From: Roseivirga sp. BDSF3-8
GTDB lineage: Bacteria; Bacteroidota; Bacteroidia; Cytophagales; Cyclobacteriaceae
Assembly: GCF_041449215.1 (NCBI RefSeq)
Contig: NZ_JBGNFV010000001.1
Span: 2,393,001-2,457,000 of the forward strand
Direction of reading: 5' to 3'
Length of the DNA stretch: 64,000 nucleotides
In this document: positions 1 to 8,495 of the stretch, one piece after another
Layout: every line of letters starts with the position of its first letter
How positions within the stretch are numbered: position 1 is the stretch's first letter
Program-made: the position numbers and the translations under genes
The notes under the pieces: model-generated
What the model saw: only the letters and a program-made list of their open reading frames with translations
Databases searched by the model: none
What the model was told of the DNA's origin: nothing

Positions 1-546
1 AATGGGATATATGATGTAGAAATCATCTCCACACCCGGAGAGCTAACCGACCACTATAATCCGGGAAATAAAACGGTTAATCTCAGTGAAGCCGTTTACC
101 ATGGGCGTTCCGCTGCATCAGTAGCTGTTGCTACTCATGAGTGCGGGCATGCCGTGCAGCACGCTAAGGCATATGCCCCCCTTAAGTTGAGATCAGCCTT
201 AGTACCGGTGCAAAGTGTGAGTGGCCGGATACTGAACTTTATAGTTATTGCTTCAATATTTGGCGGTGGGTTCTTTTTGAATGTCGGGTATCAACCGATC
301 CTCTTGGTCGTTTTCGGCTGTTACTTGGTCATAACCCTCTTTTCATTAGTTACTCTTCCTGTAGAATTCGATGCCAGTAAGCGGGCACTTGCCTGGATTG
401 ACCGGCAAGGGGTGGTTTCAAGTCAGGAGCATAGTATGGCAAAAGATGCACTTAAATGGGCAGCCATGACGTATGTGGTAGCTGCTATAGGTGCATTTGC
501 TCAGTTAGCCTATCTGGCCATGGCATTATTTGGTGGTAGGGATTAA
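1..546 (+). CDS. Neutral zinc metallopeptidase, YugP family (5' truncated by window)
   Basis: The reading frame is open from base 1, so the gene begins left of the window; 181 residues are visible. An HExxH zinc-binding motif (HECGH) lies at codons 46-50 (bases 136-150). The EFDAS segment after the hydrophobic stretch is typical of the YugP/Zn_peptidase_2 membrane peptidases. Two or three membrane segments follow: one around residues 75-115 and one near the C terminus. A GTG at 154 is just downstream of the catalytic motif and is not the start. Family knowledge: membrane-bound putative zinc proteases of unknown substrate. The downstream acyl-CoA dehydrogenase has its own promoter-like element, so the two are probably not functionally linked. 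Confidence 0.85.
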   Translation, partial: NGIYDVEIISTPGELTDHYNPGNKTVNLSEAVYHGRSAASVAVATHECGHAVQHAKAYAPLKLRSALVPVQSVSGRILNFIVIASIFGGGFFLNVGYQPILLVVFGCYLVITLFSLVTLPVEFDASKRALAWIDRQGVVSSQEHSMAKDALKWAAMTYVVAAIGAFAQLAYLAMALFGGRD

Positions 547-558
547 TTGAATTTTTTC

Positions 559-566
559 TATATTTG
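559..566 (+). promoter_or_regulatory. Bacteroidota -7 element (TATATTTG)
   Basis: An exact match to TAnnTTTG lies 52 bases before the acyl-CoA dehydrogenase ATG. No TTG sits at the expected 17-23 base distance upstream, so only half of the promoter signature is present. Confidence 0.4.
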
Positions 567-618
567 CTCGCCGAAAAAAAGTTAATTCCGGTCTAATATA
601 TAATTATTTATACAAGCA

Positions 619-1758
619 ATGATTTTCGAACTTACCGAAGAACATCTGGCGGTACAATCTGCCGCAAGGGAATTTGCTAAGAATGAGCTTCTTCCCGGCG
701 TTATCGAAAGGGATGAAACACAAACTTTCCCTGCTGAGCAGATTAAAAAAATGGGTGAGCTGGGATTCATGGGAATGATGGTCGACCCTAAATACAACGG
801 GGGTGGCATGGACACCATTTCCTATGTGCTGGCAATGGAGGAAATTTCTAAGGTAGATGCTTCTGCTTCTGTAGCAATGTCTGTAAATAACTCTTTGGTC
901 TGCTGGGGCCTTGAGACATACGGTACAGAAGAGCAAAAAGAAAAATATCTGAAAAGACTGGCCACCGGTGAGATCATCGGCGCCTTCTGCCTTTCTGAAC
1001 CCGAAGCTGGATCTGATGCTACCTCACAGCGGACTACTGCTGAAGATAAAGGTGATCACTATCTGCTTAATGGCACTAAGAACTGGATCACAAATGGAAA
1101 CAGTGCGAGCGTATATCTTGTGATAGCTCACACCCATCCTGAAAAAGGACATAAAGGCATCAATGCCCTTATTGTTGAAAAAGGAATGGAAGGTTTTACT
1201 GTAGGTAAAAAAGAGAATAAGTTAGGTATTAGAGGCTCTGATACACATTCCCTTATGTTTACTGACGTAAAAGTTCCCAAAGAGAATCGTATCGGTGATG
1301 ATGGCTTTGGTTTTACCTTCGCTATGAAGACACTTAACGGTGGTCGCATTGGTATTGCTTCTCAGGCCCTTGGTATTGCCAGCGGTGCTTACGAGCTTGC
1401 CTTGGAATATTCCAAAGAACGTAAAGCCTTTGGAAAGCCTATATCCAATCATCAGGGTATCCAGTTTAAACTCGCTGACATGGCTACCCAAATTGATGCT
1501 GCCCGTCTTTTATGTCTGAAAGCTGCTGCTCTCAAGGATGCCAAAAAAGACTATGCTAAGGCAAGTGCTATGGCTAAGCTTTTTGCTTCTAAGGTAGCAA
1601 TGGATGTTACTGTGGAGGCTGTTCAGGTCCATGGCGGTTATGGCTTTGTGAAAGAATACCATGTAGAAAGACTTATGCGTGATGCCAAGATTACTCAGAT
1701 TTACGAAGGTACTTCCGAAATTCAGAAAATTGTAATTAGCCGGGAACTGTTAAAATAA
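619..1758 (+). CDS. Acyl-CoA dehydrogenase (short-chain/butyryl-CoA type)
   Basis: 379 residues, the usual length for FAD-dependent acyl-CoA dehydrogenases of fatty-acid beta-oxidation. These oxidise acyl-CoA to trans-2-enoyl-CoA and pass electrons to ETF. The FAD-contacting segment EPEAGSDATS is near residue 126. The C-terminal YEGTSEIQ motif carries the presumed catalytic glutamate at residue 363. The ATG at 619 begins the canonical N terminus (FELTEEHLAVQ). It is monocistronic: about 130 bases separate it from the AraC gene downstream. Substrate chain length cannot be fixed from sequence alone; the closest pattern is the butyryl-CoA dehydrogenase group. Confidence 0.93.
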   Translation: MIFELTEEHLAVQSAAREFAKNELLPGVIERDETQTFPAEQIKKMGELGFMGMMVDPKYNGGGMDTISYVLAMEEISKVDASASVAMSVNNSLVCWGLETYGTEEQKEKYLKRLATGEIIGAFCLSEPEAGSDATSQRTTAEDKGDHYLLNGTKNWITNGNSASVYLVIAHTHPEKGHKGINALIVEKGMEGFTVGKKENKLGIRGSDTHSLMFTDVKVPKENRIGDDGFGFTFAMKTLNGGRIGIASQALGIASGAYELALEYSKERKAFGKPISNHQGIQFKLADMATQIDAARLLCLKAAALKDAKKDYAKASAMAKLFASKVAMDVTVEAVQVHGGYGFVKEYHVERLMRDAKITQIYEGTSEIQKIVISRELLK

Positions 1759-1890
1759 AAACCGCGTTAATAGAACTATTCGCAATTTTGTGAAGATAAA
1801 GTATAATTTCGTTTTGAATTTTTCGTATATTAATAATACAGCGATCCGGTAAGGGTCAGCACTTTTTAAGCGAGTTAATTTTGATGATTA

Positions 1891-2811
1891 ATGGAAGATT
1901 ACAATAAGATTATTGAGTCTATCGGGGTCAGGTTCATCAAGGCCAAGAATGTCCGGATTATACAGCCACATACCATCGAAAATTTCTACGACGTTGAGAA
2001 TACCATCCTCATGCTAAACAAAGGAGAGCTGAGGTTTGGTAAAGAAAGCGAAGTAGTAAAGGAAGGCGAGATGTTGTTTATTCCCGGAGGTAAGTCCACC
2101 CCAATTACATACGGAAGTAACAACGCCGTCGTGCTGAGTAATGATGACTTTATCAATAATAAAGAAAATTATATTCAGCAGGTAGAAGAGGTTAACCCCG
2201 ACTCCGAGTATGAAAGTTATAGTTATATCACTTTTGAAGCTAAGGTTTTCGATTCAGTAAACTTTTTTGCTTCTCTCGATATACCCCCTTTCATTATCAA
2301 TGATAATTCTAAGATCAGCCAGCTATTGATTGATGTTTTAAAAGAAACCAATAGTGACCTGGCCGGCAAAGATCGGATTGTTAAGATCTGTGTGGATTAT
2401 CTGGTAGTGGAGGTTATCAGGCATATATTGGTTAATAAGATGTTTGTAGAACAACTCGCTACCAATAGTACCTACTTTAAAGACCCCCGCCTTATTAATA
2501 TCTTTGCTTATATCAAAGAGAATTTGGGTGGAGACCTCTCTAACAAAGTGCTGGCTAATGTGGCTAATGTATCTGAAGACTATGTGGGGCAGTATTTTAA
2601 AATGCTGACCGGAATTAATCCTCAGGATTACATTGAATATCAGCGAATGGAAAAAGCCGTAAACCTCTTGCGTACCTCTAAGAAGAGTATTCGCGAAATA
2701 GGTAAAGAAGTGGGCTATAAAGATACAGCATATTTCTGCCGTCGTTTCAAAATGATGTTTGGTATTCCTGCCGGCAAGATGCGCCGCAGAGAGTCCTTAA
2801 TGAACGTTTAG
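1891..2811 (+). CDS. AraC-family transcriptional regulator
   Basis: 306 residues. The N-terminal half resembles a cupin-type sensing domain: short beta-rich stretches, with LFIPGGKSTPI about residues 66-76. The last ~100 residues form an AraC/XylS double helix-turn-helix. The recognisable second helix block has the pattern IREIGKEVGYKDTAYFCRRF followed by the FG-P-GKMR tail. Such proteins bind DNA as activators or repressors; the effector is unknown. The gene converges with and overlaps the 3' end of pcrB by 15 bases. A rho-independent terminator for it lies inside pcrB. Confidence 0.88.
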   Translation: MEDYNKIIESIGVRFIKAKNVRIIQPHTIENFYDVENTILMLNKGELRFGKESEVVKEGEMLFIPGGKSTPITYGSNNAVVLSNDDFINNKENYIQQVEEVNPDSEYESYSYITFEAKVFDSVNFFASLDIPPFIINDNSKISQLLIDVLKETNSDLAGKDRIVKICVDYLVVEVIRHILVNKMFVEQLATNSTYFKDPRLINIFAYIKENLGGDLSNKVLANVANVSEDYVGQYFKMLTGINPQDYIEYQRMEKAVNLLRTSKKSIREIGKEVGYKDTAYFCRRFKMMFGIPAGKMRRRESLMNV

Positions 2812-3567
2812 TGTGCGATTGTGTGCATAAACAATATCACAAACCTCGGTCAGAAGTCCGGGGTTTTTTTCTACCCCGTTTCCAAGTACTAATAAATCAG
2901 CTCCTGCCTCAAGAGCATCCTTCGCTTTGTGCCCGTTATTTATTCCTCCTCCTACTATAAGGGGAGTATCTATAGATTTACCGACGGCGGATATCATCCG
3001 GGGGCTTACCGGGCGGTCAGCACCTGAGCCTGCATCTAGGTACATCAGCTTAAGCCCCAGCATTTCACCCGCCATAGCAGTACAGGCTGCCACAGACACC
3101 TTGTCATGAGGAATAGGCTGCGTATTACTCATATAGCTGACAGTGGTATGATTACCCGCATCTATAAGGATATAACCCGTACTCACCACCTCCAGCTTAC
3201 TTTTTCTTAATATCGGAGCGGCCAATACATGCTGGCCTATAAGCAATTCAGGATTACGGCCAGATATGAGGCTTAAAAATAGTATTGCATCTGCCGACGG
3301 GTCCAGGTGCATATTACTACCAGGAAATAGTATTACCGGTAATTCTGAACTTTGCTTTAACAACTGAACCACCTGACTGAAATTACTGTCGGTGATCAAA
3401 CTGCCACCCACGAAAAAGTAATCGACACGACTTTCCAATGCATGGTTTATTAGCCGTTGTAGCTGCACCATATCGTGGATCTTGTCCGGGTCAATTAGCA
3501 GTGCGACAGATTTTTTACCGGCCCTCTTATTAGCCCGTAGGCTTTCATAAAAATTCCCCTTCATCAA
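2797..3567 (-). CDS. pcrB: Geranylgeranylglyceryl phosphate synthase family (PcrB/GGGPS)
   Basis: 256 residues with the TIM-barrel prenyltransferase signatures: ALLIDPDK near residue 21, GGSLITDSN, YLDAGSGADRPV, IVGGGINN and VLGNGVE (the phosphate-binding loops). The family couples a polyprenyl diphosphate to sn-glycerol-1-phosphate, the first step of archaeal-type ether lipid synthesis. Group II members from Bacteroidota have been shown biochemically to make geranylgeranylglyceryl phosphate. The start is at 3567, or at the adjacent ATG at 3564. It overlaps the upstream gene by 23 bases, which suggests translational coupling. No glycerol-1-phosphate dehydrogenase is visible in the window. Confidence 0.9.
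   Translation of the reverse strand: MMKGNFYESLRANKRAGKKSVALLIDPDKIHDMVQLQRLINHALESRVDYFFVGGSLITDSNFSQVVQLLKQSSELPVILFPGSNMHLDPSADAILFLSLISGRNPELLIGQHVLAAPILRKSKLEVVSTGYILIDAGNHTTVSYMSNTQPIPHDKVSVAACTAMAGEMLGLKLMYLDAGSGADRPVSPRMISAVGKSIDTPLIVGGGINNGHKAKDALEAGADLLVLGNGVEKNPGLLTEVCDIVYAHNRTLNVH
2843..2872 (+). terminator. Rho-independent terminator after the AraC gene
   Basis: A seven-base-pair stem (ACCTCGG / CCGGGGT, one G-T pair) with an eight-base loop is followed by seven Ts on the plus strand. It lies within the antisense 3' end of pcrB. Confidence 0.6.
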
Positions 3568-3922
3568 GGATTTCCAGTTTTTGGAGCAATTTTACAATTT
3601 CTTTTCTAAAAATAGCAATCAAAATAATTGCCGCCTGCTGTTTCAGAGCACGTGATAATTGCTTGTCTTTTTTAGGTTTTCCAAACAGGTTGAATGATTT
3701 TTTTCGCTTCTTTTTACTTTTGAAGTACCGAATAATAATCAGGGCCGTAGCTATTGTTCCCCCCGCTGCCAGTATAAGATTCATTAATTGACGTGAATCA
3801 AGTTCGGCATTTTCGTTTAAGCTTCTTATCTGCCTCCCTAGTTCTTCAACTTCCTGCATCAGATCCTGGGGTGAACGGCTGGTCTCCTGGCTTTCGGATG
3901 GGGCGGGTGAATTCTGGCTCAT
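3545..3922 (-). CDS. Hypothetical membrane protein, upstream partner of pcrB
   Basis: 125 residues; family not recognised. The N-terminal ~45 residues are polar (Ser/Glu/Gln-rich). One membrane segment follows at about 47-63, then a strongly basic stretch (KSKKKRKKS) and a second hydrophobic amphipathic stretch near the C terminus (AAIILIAIFRKEIVKLL). Its stop lies inside the pcrB start region (23-base overlap), so the two are co-transcribed and probably coupled. A membrane-associated role alongside the lipid enzyme is an inference from position only. Confidence 0.7.
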   Translation of the reverse strand: MSQNSPAPSESQETSRSPQDLMQEVEELGRQIRSLNENAELDSRQLMNLILAAGGTIATALIIIRYFKSKKKRKKSFNLFGKPKKDKQLSRALKQQAAIILIAIFRKEIVKLLQKLEILDEGEFL

Positions 3923-4001
3923 ATTAAAAAATGATTAGTTACCTACAAGGTAGCTTTCCTGTAGCAAAAAGTAAACTTAAAACCCAGGCCAGCTTTTGTG
4001 A

Positions 4002-5204
4002 TTAACTTTTGGCAGGCTCAATCTGTTGGCCGGGTTCTTCCAAAAGAACCTCTGTGGTGGGTAGATCAGAAGCTATTTCCATATCCTTATTAAGGTATAT
4101 CAGAGCAAACGGCAGTAAAAAAAATATGATTATGATGTACATAAAACCGATAATCCGGTGGTTCATCGTAATACGGCCTAATGCGCTGGCTAGGCCCACA
4201 GGTATCCTGCGTAATACAGGAAAAGGCAGGAAAATAAGGACGCCAATTAGGTTGAAGAGTAAATGAACCAATGCAATGCTAACGGCCGCATCACTTTTAA
4301 AAAGAGCAGCTAGCAACGCCGTAATAGTAGTGCCAATGTTGGCTCCTAAAATAAATGAATAAGCTTTCCGTAGAGGGATTTTACCCGTAGCTACCAGGGG
4401 TACCATCAAGGATGTCGTAATGCTGCTGCTTTGCACGCCACCCGTAATCGCGGTTCCCCACCAAAAAGCCCTTGCCGGGCTCTGAAAAAAGTACTTGTTT
4501 AACCTGTCCCTGGAACCCCCGATTACTATTTTGCTGATGAGAGAGCTAAGAAGCTTGATACTACCAAATAGAAAAAGGAATGCGATAACAACTACCACTC
4601 CAGGTATTTGCACTAACTCCAGTATCCAGGCAGCAATAGCCTCAAGCTTGAAGAATGATAAGGAAAAAGCCTCTCCTTGATCAATATCTAACGTGATGAG
4701 AGAGGTAATATAGCGGCTAAGCCCGGACAGGAAATTATATTCATACTCAAGGGGGAACAGTATGGCAGTCGTAAAAATATTGAAAAAGTCATGTACAGTA
4801 CCGGCACTTATAGCCTTACGGAACTCGTTTTTTTTAGTAATGAAACCCAGTGAGACCAAAGAACTCGTAAGGGTGGTGCCAATATTGGCCCCCATGATTA
4901 TAGGGATAGCCTGAGAGAGCCCTAGTCCCCCGGATGCTACTACAGCCACGACCATAGATGTAGTGGTGGAACTGCTTTGTATGATCGCAGTAATCAACAA
5001 GCCGATAAAAAGCCCGATGAAAGGATTGGAGGTTGCAGCAATGATAGATTGCGCTGTTTCCCGACCTAAATGCCCAAAGGCCGTGGATATCAGTTCAATG
5101 GATAGGAGAAATAAAAATAGTGCGACTACAACCACGAGAATACGACCAAGCAGGCTGCCACCTCTCTGCTCCTCGTTATATTGTTCCCCGTTGTTAATAA
5201 CCAT
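4002..5204 (-). CDS. Na+/phosphate cotransporter family protein (NaPi-II/NptA type)
   Basis: 400 residues with about eight or nine membrane segments, arranged as an inverted duplication typical of PF02690-type transporters. The signature QSSS occurs twice: first near residue 76 in IIQSSSTTTS, and again near residue 256 in GVQSSSITTS. Both lie in the re-entrant loops that bind phosphate. It imports (or in some bacteria exports) phosphate with Na+. It has a good TTG-N21-TATTTTTG promoter upstream. It is divergent from a second phosphate-transporter-like gene at 5570, and the two probably respond to related conditions (inference). Confidence 0.92.
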   Translation of the reverse strand: MVINNGEQYNEEQRGGSLLGRILVVVVALFLFLLSIELISTAFGHLGRETAQSIIAATSNPFIGLFIGLLITAIIQSSSTTTSMVVAVVASGGLGLSQAIPIIMGANIGTTLTSSLVSLGFITKKNEFRKAISAGTVHDFFNIFTTAILFPLEYEYNFLSGLSRYITSLITLDIDQGEAFSLSFFKLEAIAAWILELVQIPGVVVVIAFLFLFGSIKLLSSLISKIVIGGSRDRLNKYFFQSPARAFWWGTAITGGVQSSSITTSLMVPLVATGKIPLRKAYSFILGANIGTTITALLAALFKSDAAVSIALVHLLFNLIGVLIFLPFPVLRRIPVGLASALGRITMNHRIIGFMYIIIIFFLLPFALIYLNKDMEIASDLPTTEVLLEEPGQQIEPAKS

Positions 5205-5262
5205 GAGTTGATGCTAGAACCTGGATGTATTGTTTGCACTAAGTGAAAGAACCCTGGGGTTG

Positions 5263-5294
5263 CAAAAATAGCCTCAGCCAGGGTGCCGTGACAA
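5263..5294 (-). promoter_or_regulatory. Promoter TTG-N21-TATTTTTG for the Na/Pi cotransporter
   Basis: On the minus strand TTG (5294-5292) and TATTTTTG (5270-5263) are separated by 21 bases, matching the Bacteroidota housekeeping promoter pattern. The predicted start of transcription is about 50 bases before the ATG at 5204. Confidence 0.6.
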
Positions 5295-5474
5295 GAGCGC
5301 AAATTTATTAAATGAACGAATCAGTAACTGGCAATGCGTGTAAAGCAATTGTTAATCTTTTAGATGGAGCCTAAAAGCGAAATTCTTTGAGATAGAAAGG
5401 TTAATTATTTGCCAACACAATCCAGTTTTAAGGCATTGTTACATTCTTTTTCATCAGTTAACAAATTATTAACA

Positions 5475-5503
5475 TTGTATAAACTAAAGTATGCCTAGCT
5501 TTG
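5475..5503 (+). promoter_or_regulatory. Promoter TTG-N18-TAGCTTTG for the PiT-like permease
   Basis: TTG at 5475-5477 and an exact TAnnTTTG at 5496-5503 are 18 bases apart. The predicted leader before the ATG at 5570 is about 60 bases. Confidence 0.6.
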
Positions 5504-5569
5504 CATTCTGACGATTTTGTCGATATGCGTCAAAACCGGCGAGCTACTAAAAAAACCATAGCTTAGGTA

Positions 5570-6688
5570 ATGGCAGGAAAGGGTACAGCATCATTACATA
5601 GGAAGAAGGTTCGAAAAGTTGTTTATCAGTTTTTCGATCTTACTAAAAAGGAAAGCGTATTTATTACGATCATAGCATTTTTGCTATTTGTAGCAGGCTC
5701 GGTTACACCTTATCCGAATATTGCTATGTGGTTTGGTTTCGCTTTGGCAGGCTATTCCGCTATTGCTAATGATAGTATTCAGACGATAGGGACCTTTATT
5801 GCTTCTAATAGCGAAAGAAGATGGTACCACCTATGGCTGTATATAGGTGGTATTTTTGTGGTGACTGTTACTTATTCATGGTTTACATTCGATGGAGATG
5901 TAAGCTACCAGCGCCTTGCTACCAAAGGCTTTAGTGAAGCACCTGATACTTTTACCTTTCTTCAGCTTGCTGCCCCCCTTATACTATTGATCCTCACCAG
6001 GATGAGGATGCCTGTCTCTACGACCTTTCTTTTACTAAATGCCTTTTCTTCTGAAGCAGACGCCATATTTAAGGTCCTGAAGAAGAGTATGCTCGGCTAT
6101 GTAGTGGCCTTTGTCGTAGCTATCATTGTCTGGCTTCTGGTAGCCCGTTTTGTTGACAAATACATGAAAGGTAAGCCTGCCAAATGGTGGATGCCTGTGC
6201 AGTGGCTTACCTCAGGCGCCTTATGGGCTGCATGGATCATGCAGGATGCAGCTAATATTGCCATATTTTTGCCTCGTAGTCTTTCCGGCTGGCAGTTTAT
6301 TGGTTTTGCCGGGTATATTTTTCTTGGCCTGGGACTCCTCTTTTACCTTCGGGGAGATCGTATACAGGGAATTGTTCAGGAAAAATCAGGCGTCACGGAT
6401 ATACGAGCAGCTACGATTGTCGATTTTGTCTATGCTATTCTCTTGTATTACTTCAAAGGCTATAGTCAGATACCAATGAGCACTACCTGGGTTTTCATTG
6501 GTCTGTTAGGCGGACGTGAGCTTGCCATAGCTTTCGTAAAGAGAACATCTAAACACAGTGCCCGTGTTAGTGTCAATAAGGCTTTAAAAATGCTTGGAAG
6601 AGATGCTTTATACGCCGCTATCGGTCTTATTATCTCTATACTACTTGCGATAGCCATTAACCAGGAGTTGAGGGAAGGAATATTTTAA
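5570..6688 (+). CDS. PiT-like (Pho-4 family) inorganic phosphate permease, divergent
   Basis: 372 residues and about ten membrane segments. Two halves carry PiT-family marks. The first half has NDSIQTIGT near residue 67 (compare the GANDVANAxGT signature) and MPVSTT near residue 147. The second half has QDAANIAIFLPR near residue 224 and QIPMSTTWV near residue 300. The duplicated (N)D-x-x-N/Q plus P-x-STT pattern supports a phosphate:cation symporter fold, but the first glycine-asparagine positions are not canonical, so the substrate is inferred. It is divergent from an Na/Pi cotransporter gene, and a bidirectional terminator follows. Confidence 0.72.
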   Translation: MAGKGTASLHRKKVRKVVYQFFDLTKKESVFITIIAFLLFVAGSVTPYPNIAMWFGFALAGYSAIANDSIQTIGTFIASNSERRWYHLWLYIGGIFVVTVTYSWFTFDGDVSYQRLATKGFSEAPDTFTFLQLAAPLILLILTRMRMPVSTTFLLLNAFSSEADAIFKVLKKSMLGYVVAFVVAIIVWLLVARFVDKYMKGKPAKWWMPVQWLTSGALWAAWIMQDAANIAIFLPRSLSGWQFIGFAGYIFLGLGLLFYLRGDRIQGIVQEKSGVTDIRAATIVDFVYAILLYYFKGYSQIPMSTTWVFIGLLGGRELAIAFVKRTSKHSARVSVNKALKMLGRDALYAAIGLIISILLAIAINQELREGIF

Positions 6689-6712
6689 GAGACTGTTGTG
6701 AAGTGAACATCA

Positions 6713-6748
6713 AAAAAGCCCGGTCTTACCAAAGTAAGCCAGGCTTTT
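6713..6748. terminator. Bidirectional terminator between PiT-like gene and M20 gene
   Basis: The stem AAAAGCC...GGCTTTT has an inner GTCTTAC/GTAAG pairing. It has A-rich and T-rich ends on both sides and sits between two convergent genes. Confidence 0.65.
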
Positions 6749-6771
6749 ATCTTATCAATATTATATTCTTA

Positions 6772-7968
6772 TTATTCGCTGATGCCTAGCTCTTTCAAGG
6801 CTAGCCAGGCCATTAGACCACAGCCAGTTTCCAGAGCCCTCTCATCAATGTCAAACGTAGGGGTATGCACTCCGCTGGTTATTCCTTTTTCCTCATTCCT
6901 AATTCCCAAACGGTAAAAACATGCATCTACCTGTTGGCTATAAAAAGCAAAATCCTCACCGGCCATCCATATATCCAGATCCACGACGTTTTCAGCTCCC
7001 ATATACTGTATGGCATTTTCTTTTGCCCGGTCAGTAAGCTCAGGGTTATTTTCCAGGTAGGGGTAGCCTTTCTTGATTTCAAAATCGACTGTTCCTCCCA
7101 TACTTTCTACAAGTCCTTCAGCAAGCTTTTTTATCCGCCTGTGAGCCTCTTCACGCCATTCCTCATTTAGTGTTCTAAATGTCCCCTGTAAATGGACCTC
7201 ATTAGGTATCACATTAGTTGCACCGTTCGCAATAATTTTTCCAAATGACAGGACAGTCGGTATCTTAGGAGGCGCAAAACGGCTCACCACCTGTTGAAGA
7301 GCTACAATCATATGGCTTGTGATCAAGACGGGGTCAATGTTCATTTCAGGCATGGCTGCATGACCACCTTTTCCTTTCACGGTAACATGGAGCTCGTCTG
7401 CGCTGGCCATATACATACCCGGCCGGAATCCTACTTTACCTACAGGTACTAATGGCATGACATGTTGACCAATAATTCCGGAAGGGGCGGGGTTTTGAAG
7501 TACCCCTTCTTTTATCATGAGAGAGGCCCCGCCTGGTATTCTCTCTTCTCCTGGCTGAAAAATAAGCTTTATAGTTCCCTCAAAGCTATCTCTTACTTCC
7601 TGTAGTATATTGGCTGCTCCAAGTAGCGAAGCGGTATGAACATCGTGTCCACAAGCATGCATCACGCCTTCATTCCTGCTTTTATAAGGAACATCATTTT
7701 CCTCAACTATGGGCAGAGCATCCATATCAGCTCTGAGTGCAACTGTTTTTGAAGAAGGGTTCCGGCCTTCTATAAGCGCTACAACCCCGGTATCCGCTAC
7801 TCCTTCTCTTGGGTTTAGCCCGATTTCACGGAGCTTGCCGGCTACGTATTTGCTGGTTTCGTATTCCTTGAAAGACAACTCCGGATTAGCGTGAATATGC
7901 CTGCGCATCTCCACCACCTTTGGGCTTATATCTGCGGCCAGTGACCGCACTCTGTCCTTAATTGACAT
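6772..7968 (-). CDS. M20 family amidohydrolase (N-acyl-amino-acid/hippurate hydrolase type)
   Basis: 398 residues. Metal-site and family motifs are present: MHACGHDVHTASLLGAA, the GEER segment with the general-base glutamate, the HVMPLVPVG dimerisation-domain lead, and MAGEDFAFY near the C terminus. This is the M20D group that hydrolyses N-acylated or N-carbamoylated amino acids in the cytoplasm; the natural substrate is not evident. Its ATG overlaps the stop of the SPOR-protein gene as TAATG, making it the third gene of a secA-SPOR-M20 chain. Confidence 0.9.
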   Translation of the reverse strand: MSIKDRVRSLAADISPKVVEMRRHIHANPELSFKEYETSKYVAGKLREIGLNPREGVADTGVVALIEGRNPSSKTVALRADMDALPIVEENDVPYKSRNEGVMHACGHDVHTASLLGAANILQEVRDSFEGTIKLIFQPGEERIPGGASLMIKEGVLQNPAPSGIIGQHVMPLVPVGKVGFRPGMYMASADELHVTVKGKGGHAAMPEMNIDPVLITSHMIVALQQVVSRFAPPKIPTVLSFGKIIANGATNVIPNEVHLQGTFRTLNEEWREEAHRRIKKLAEGLVESMGGTVDFEIKKGYPYLENNPELTDRAKENAIQYMGAENVVDLDIWMAGEDFAFYSQQVDACFYRLGIRNEEKGITSGVHTPTFDIDERALETGCGLMAWLALKELGISE

Positions 7969-8495
7969 TATTTCAAGTAAATTTTTTCAGGAATAATAAG
8001 GGCTTGTGGAAATTCTTCCCGCAGTTGCGCATACATTTTTTGAGCCTCCAGGCGATCCAAAAACTGTCCTACCTTAACTTTAAAATTAGGCTGGATGTAC
8101 TGAAGTTCAGGGTTTACGTTTTCCAGAGTGTGGTAAACCTTCTCCTTAGCTTCATTCGCCTCACTACGGCTAGGGCCCGCATATACCTGTACTGTGAAGC
8201 CCTGGACTGCTGGGTTCTTTCCTCTACGCTCTTTAAGTGTATCATAAACTACCTCGAGACGTTTATTTACATCTCCGCTAACACCAACTGTTACCTCCAT
8301 CTCATTGATCTCTTCTTCTGGCTCCGAAAGGTCAGCTTTTTTAGCAGCTTCAAACTCCTTCCGGACCTGAGACAAATCCTCCTGGTAACGATCGCGTGCT
8401 GTTTTATCACCGGTTTCAAGTGTTTTACATGCAGGTCCGGCAAAAAGGGTCGCCAACAGGCCGACAGAAAGTAACAATCTGGTTTTCATATCCAT
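7968..8495 (-). CDS. SPOR-domain lipoprotein
   Basis: 175 residues. A signal peptide ends in a lipobox-like AGPAC, giving Cys23 as the probable lipidated residue (numbered from the first Met). A charged linker (about 30-65) precedes a C-terminal SPOR-like fold: GFTVQVYAGPSRSEANEAKEKVYHTL, then a second strand-helix ending in the QFLDRLEAQKMYAQL segment. SPOR domains bind denuded glycan strands of septal peptidoglycan, so a periplasmic or outer-membrane role in cell-wall remodelling is likely. The start overlaps the secA stop (TAATG). A second in-frame ATG lies two codons downstream. Confidence 0.82.
   Translation of the reverse strand: MDMKTRLLLSVGLLATLFAGPACKTLETGDKTARDRYQEDLSQVRKEFEAAKKADLSEPEEEINEMEVTVGVSGDVNKRLEVVYDTLKERRGKNPAVQGFTVQVYAGPSRSEANEAKEKVYHTLENVNPELQYIQPNFKVKVGQFLDRLEAQKMYAQLREEFPQALIIPEKIYLK

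Larger units (their letters stand above)
5205..5569. other. Divergent promoter region between two phosphate-transporter genes
   Basis: 365 bases without a gene. It contains one promoter for each flanking gene (see 5263-5294 and 5475-5503). Between these is AT-rich sequence rich in TTAA motifs, around 5340-5490. No direct repeats resembling pho boxes were recognised. Confidence 0.6.

Noticed and set aside
36-200. Start of the first gene at GTG 154
   Set aside because: The HECGH motif and further coding sequence lie upstream in the same frame, so the gene continues beyond the left edge.
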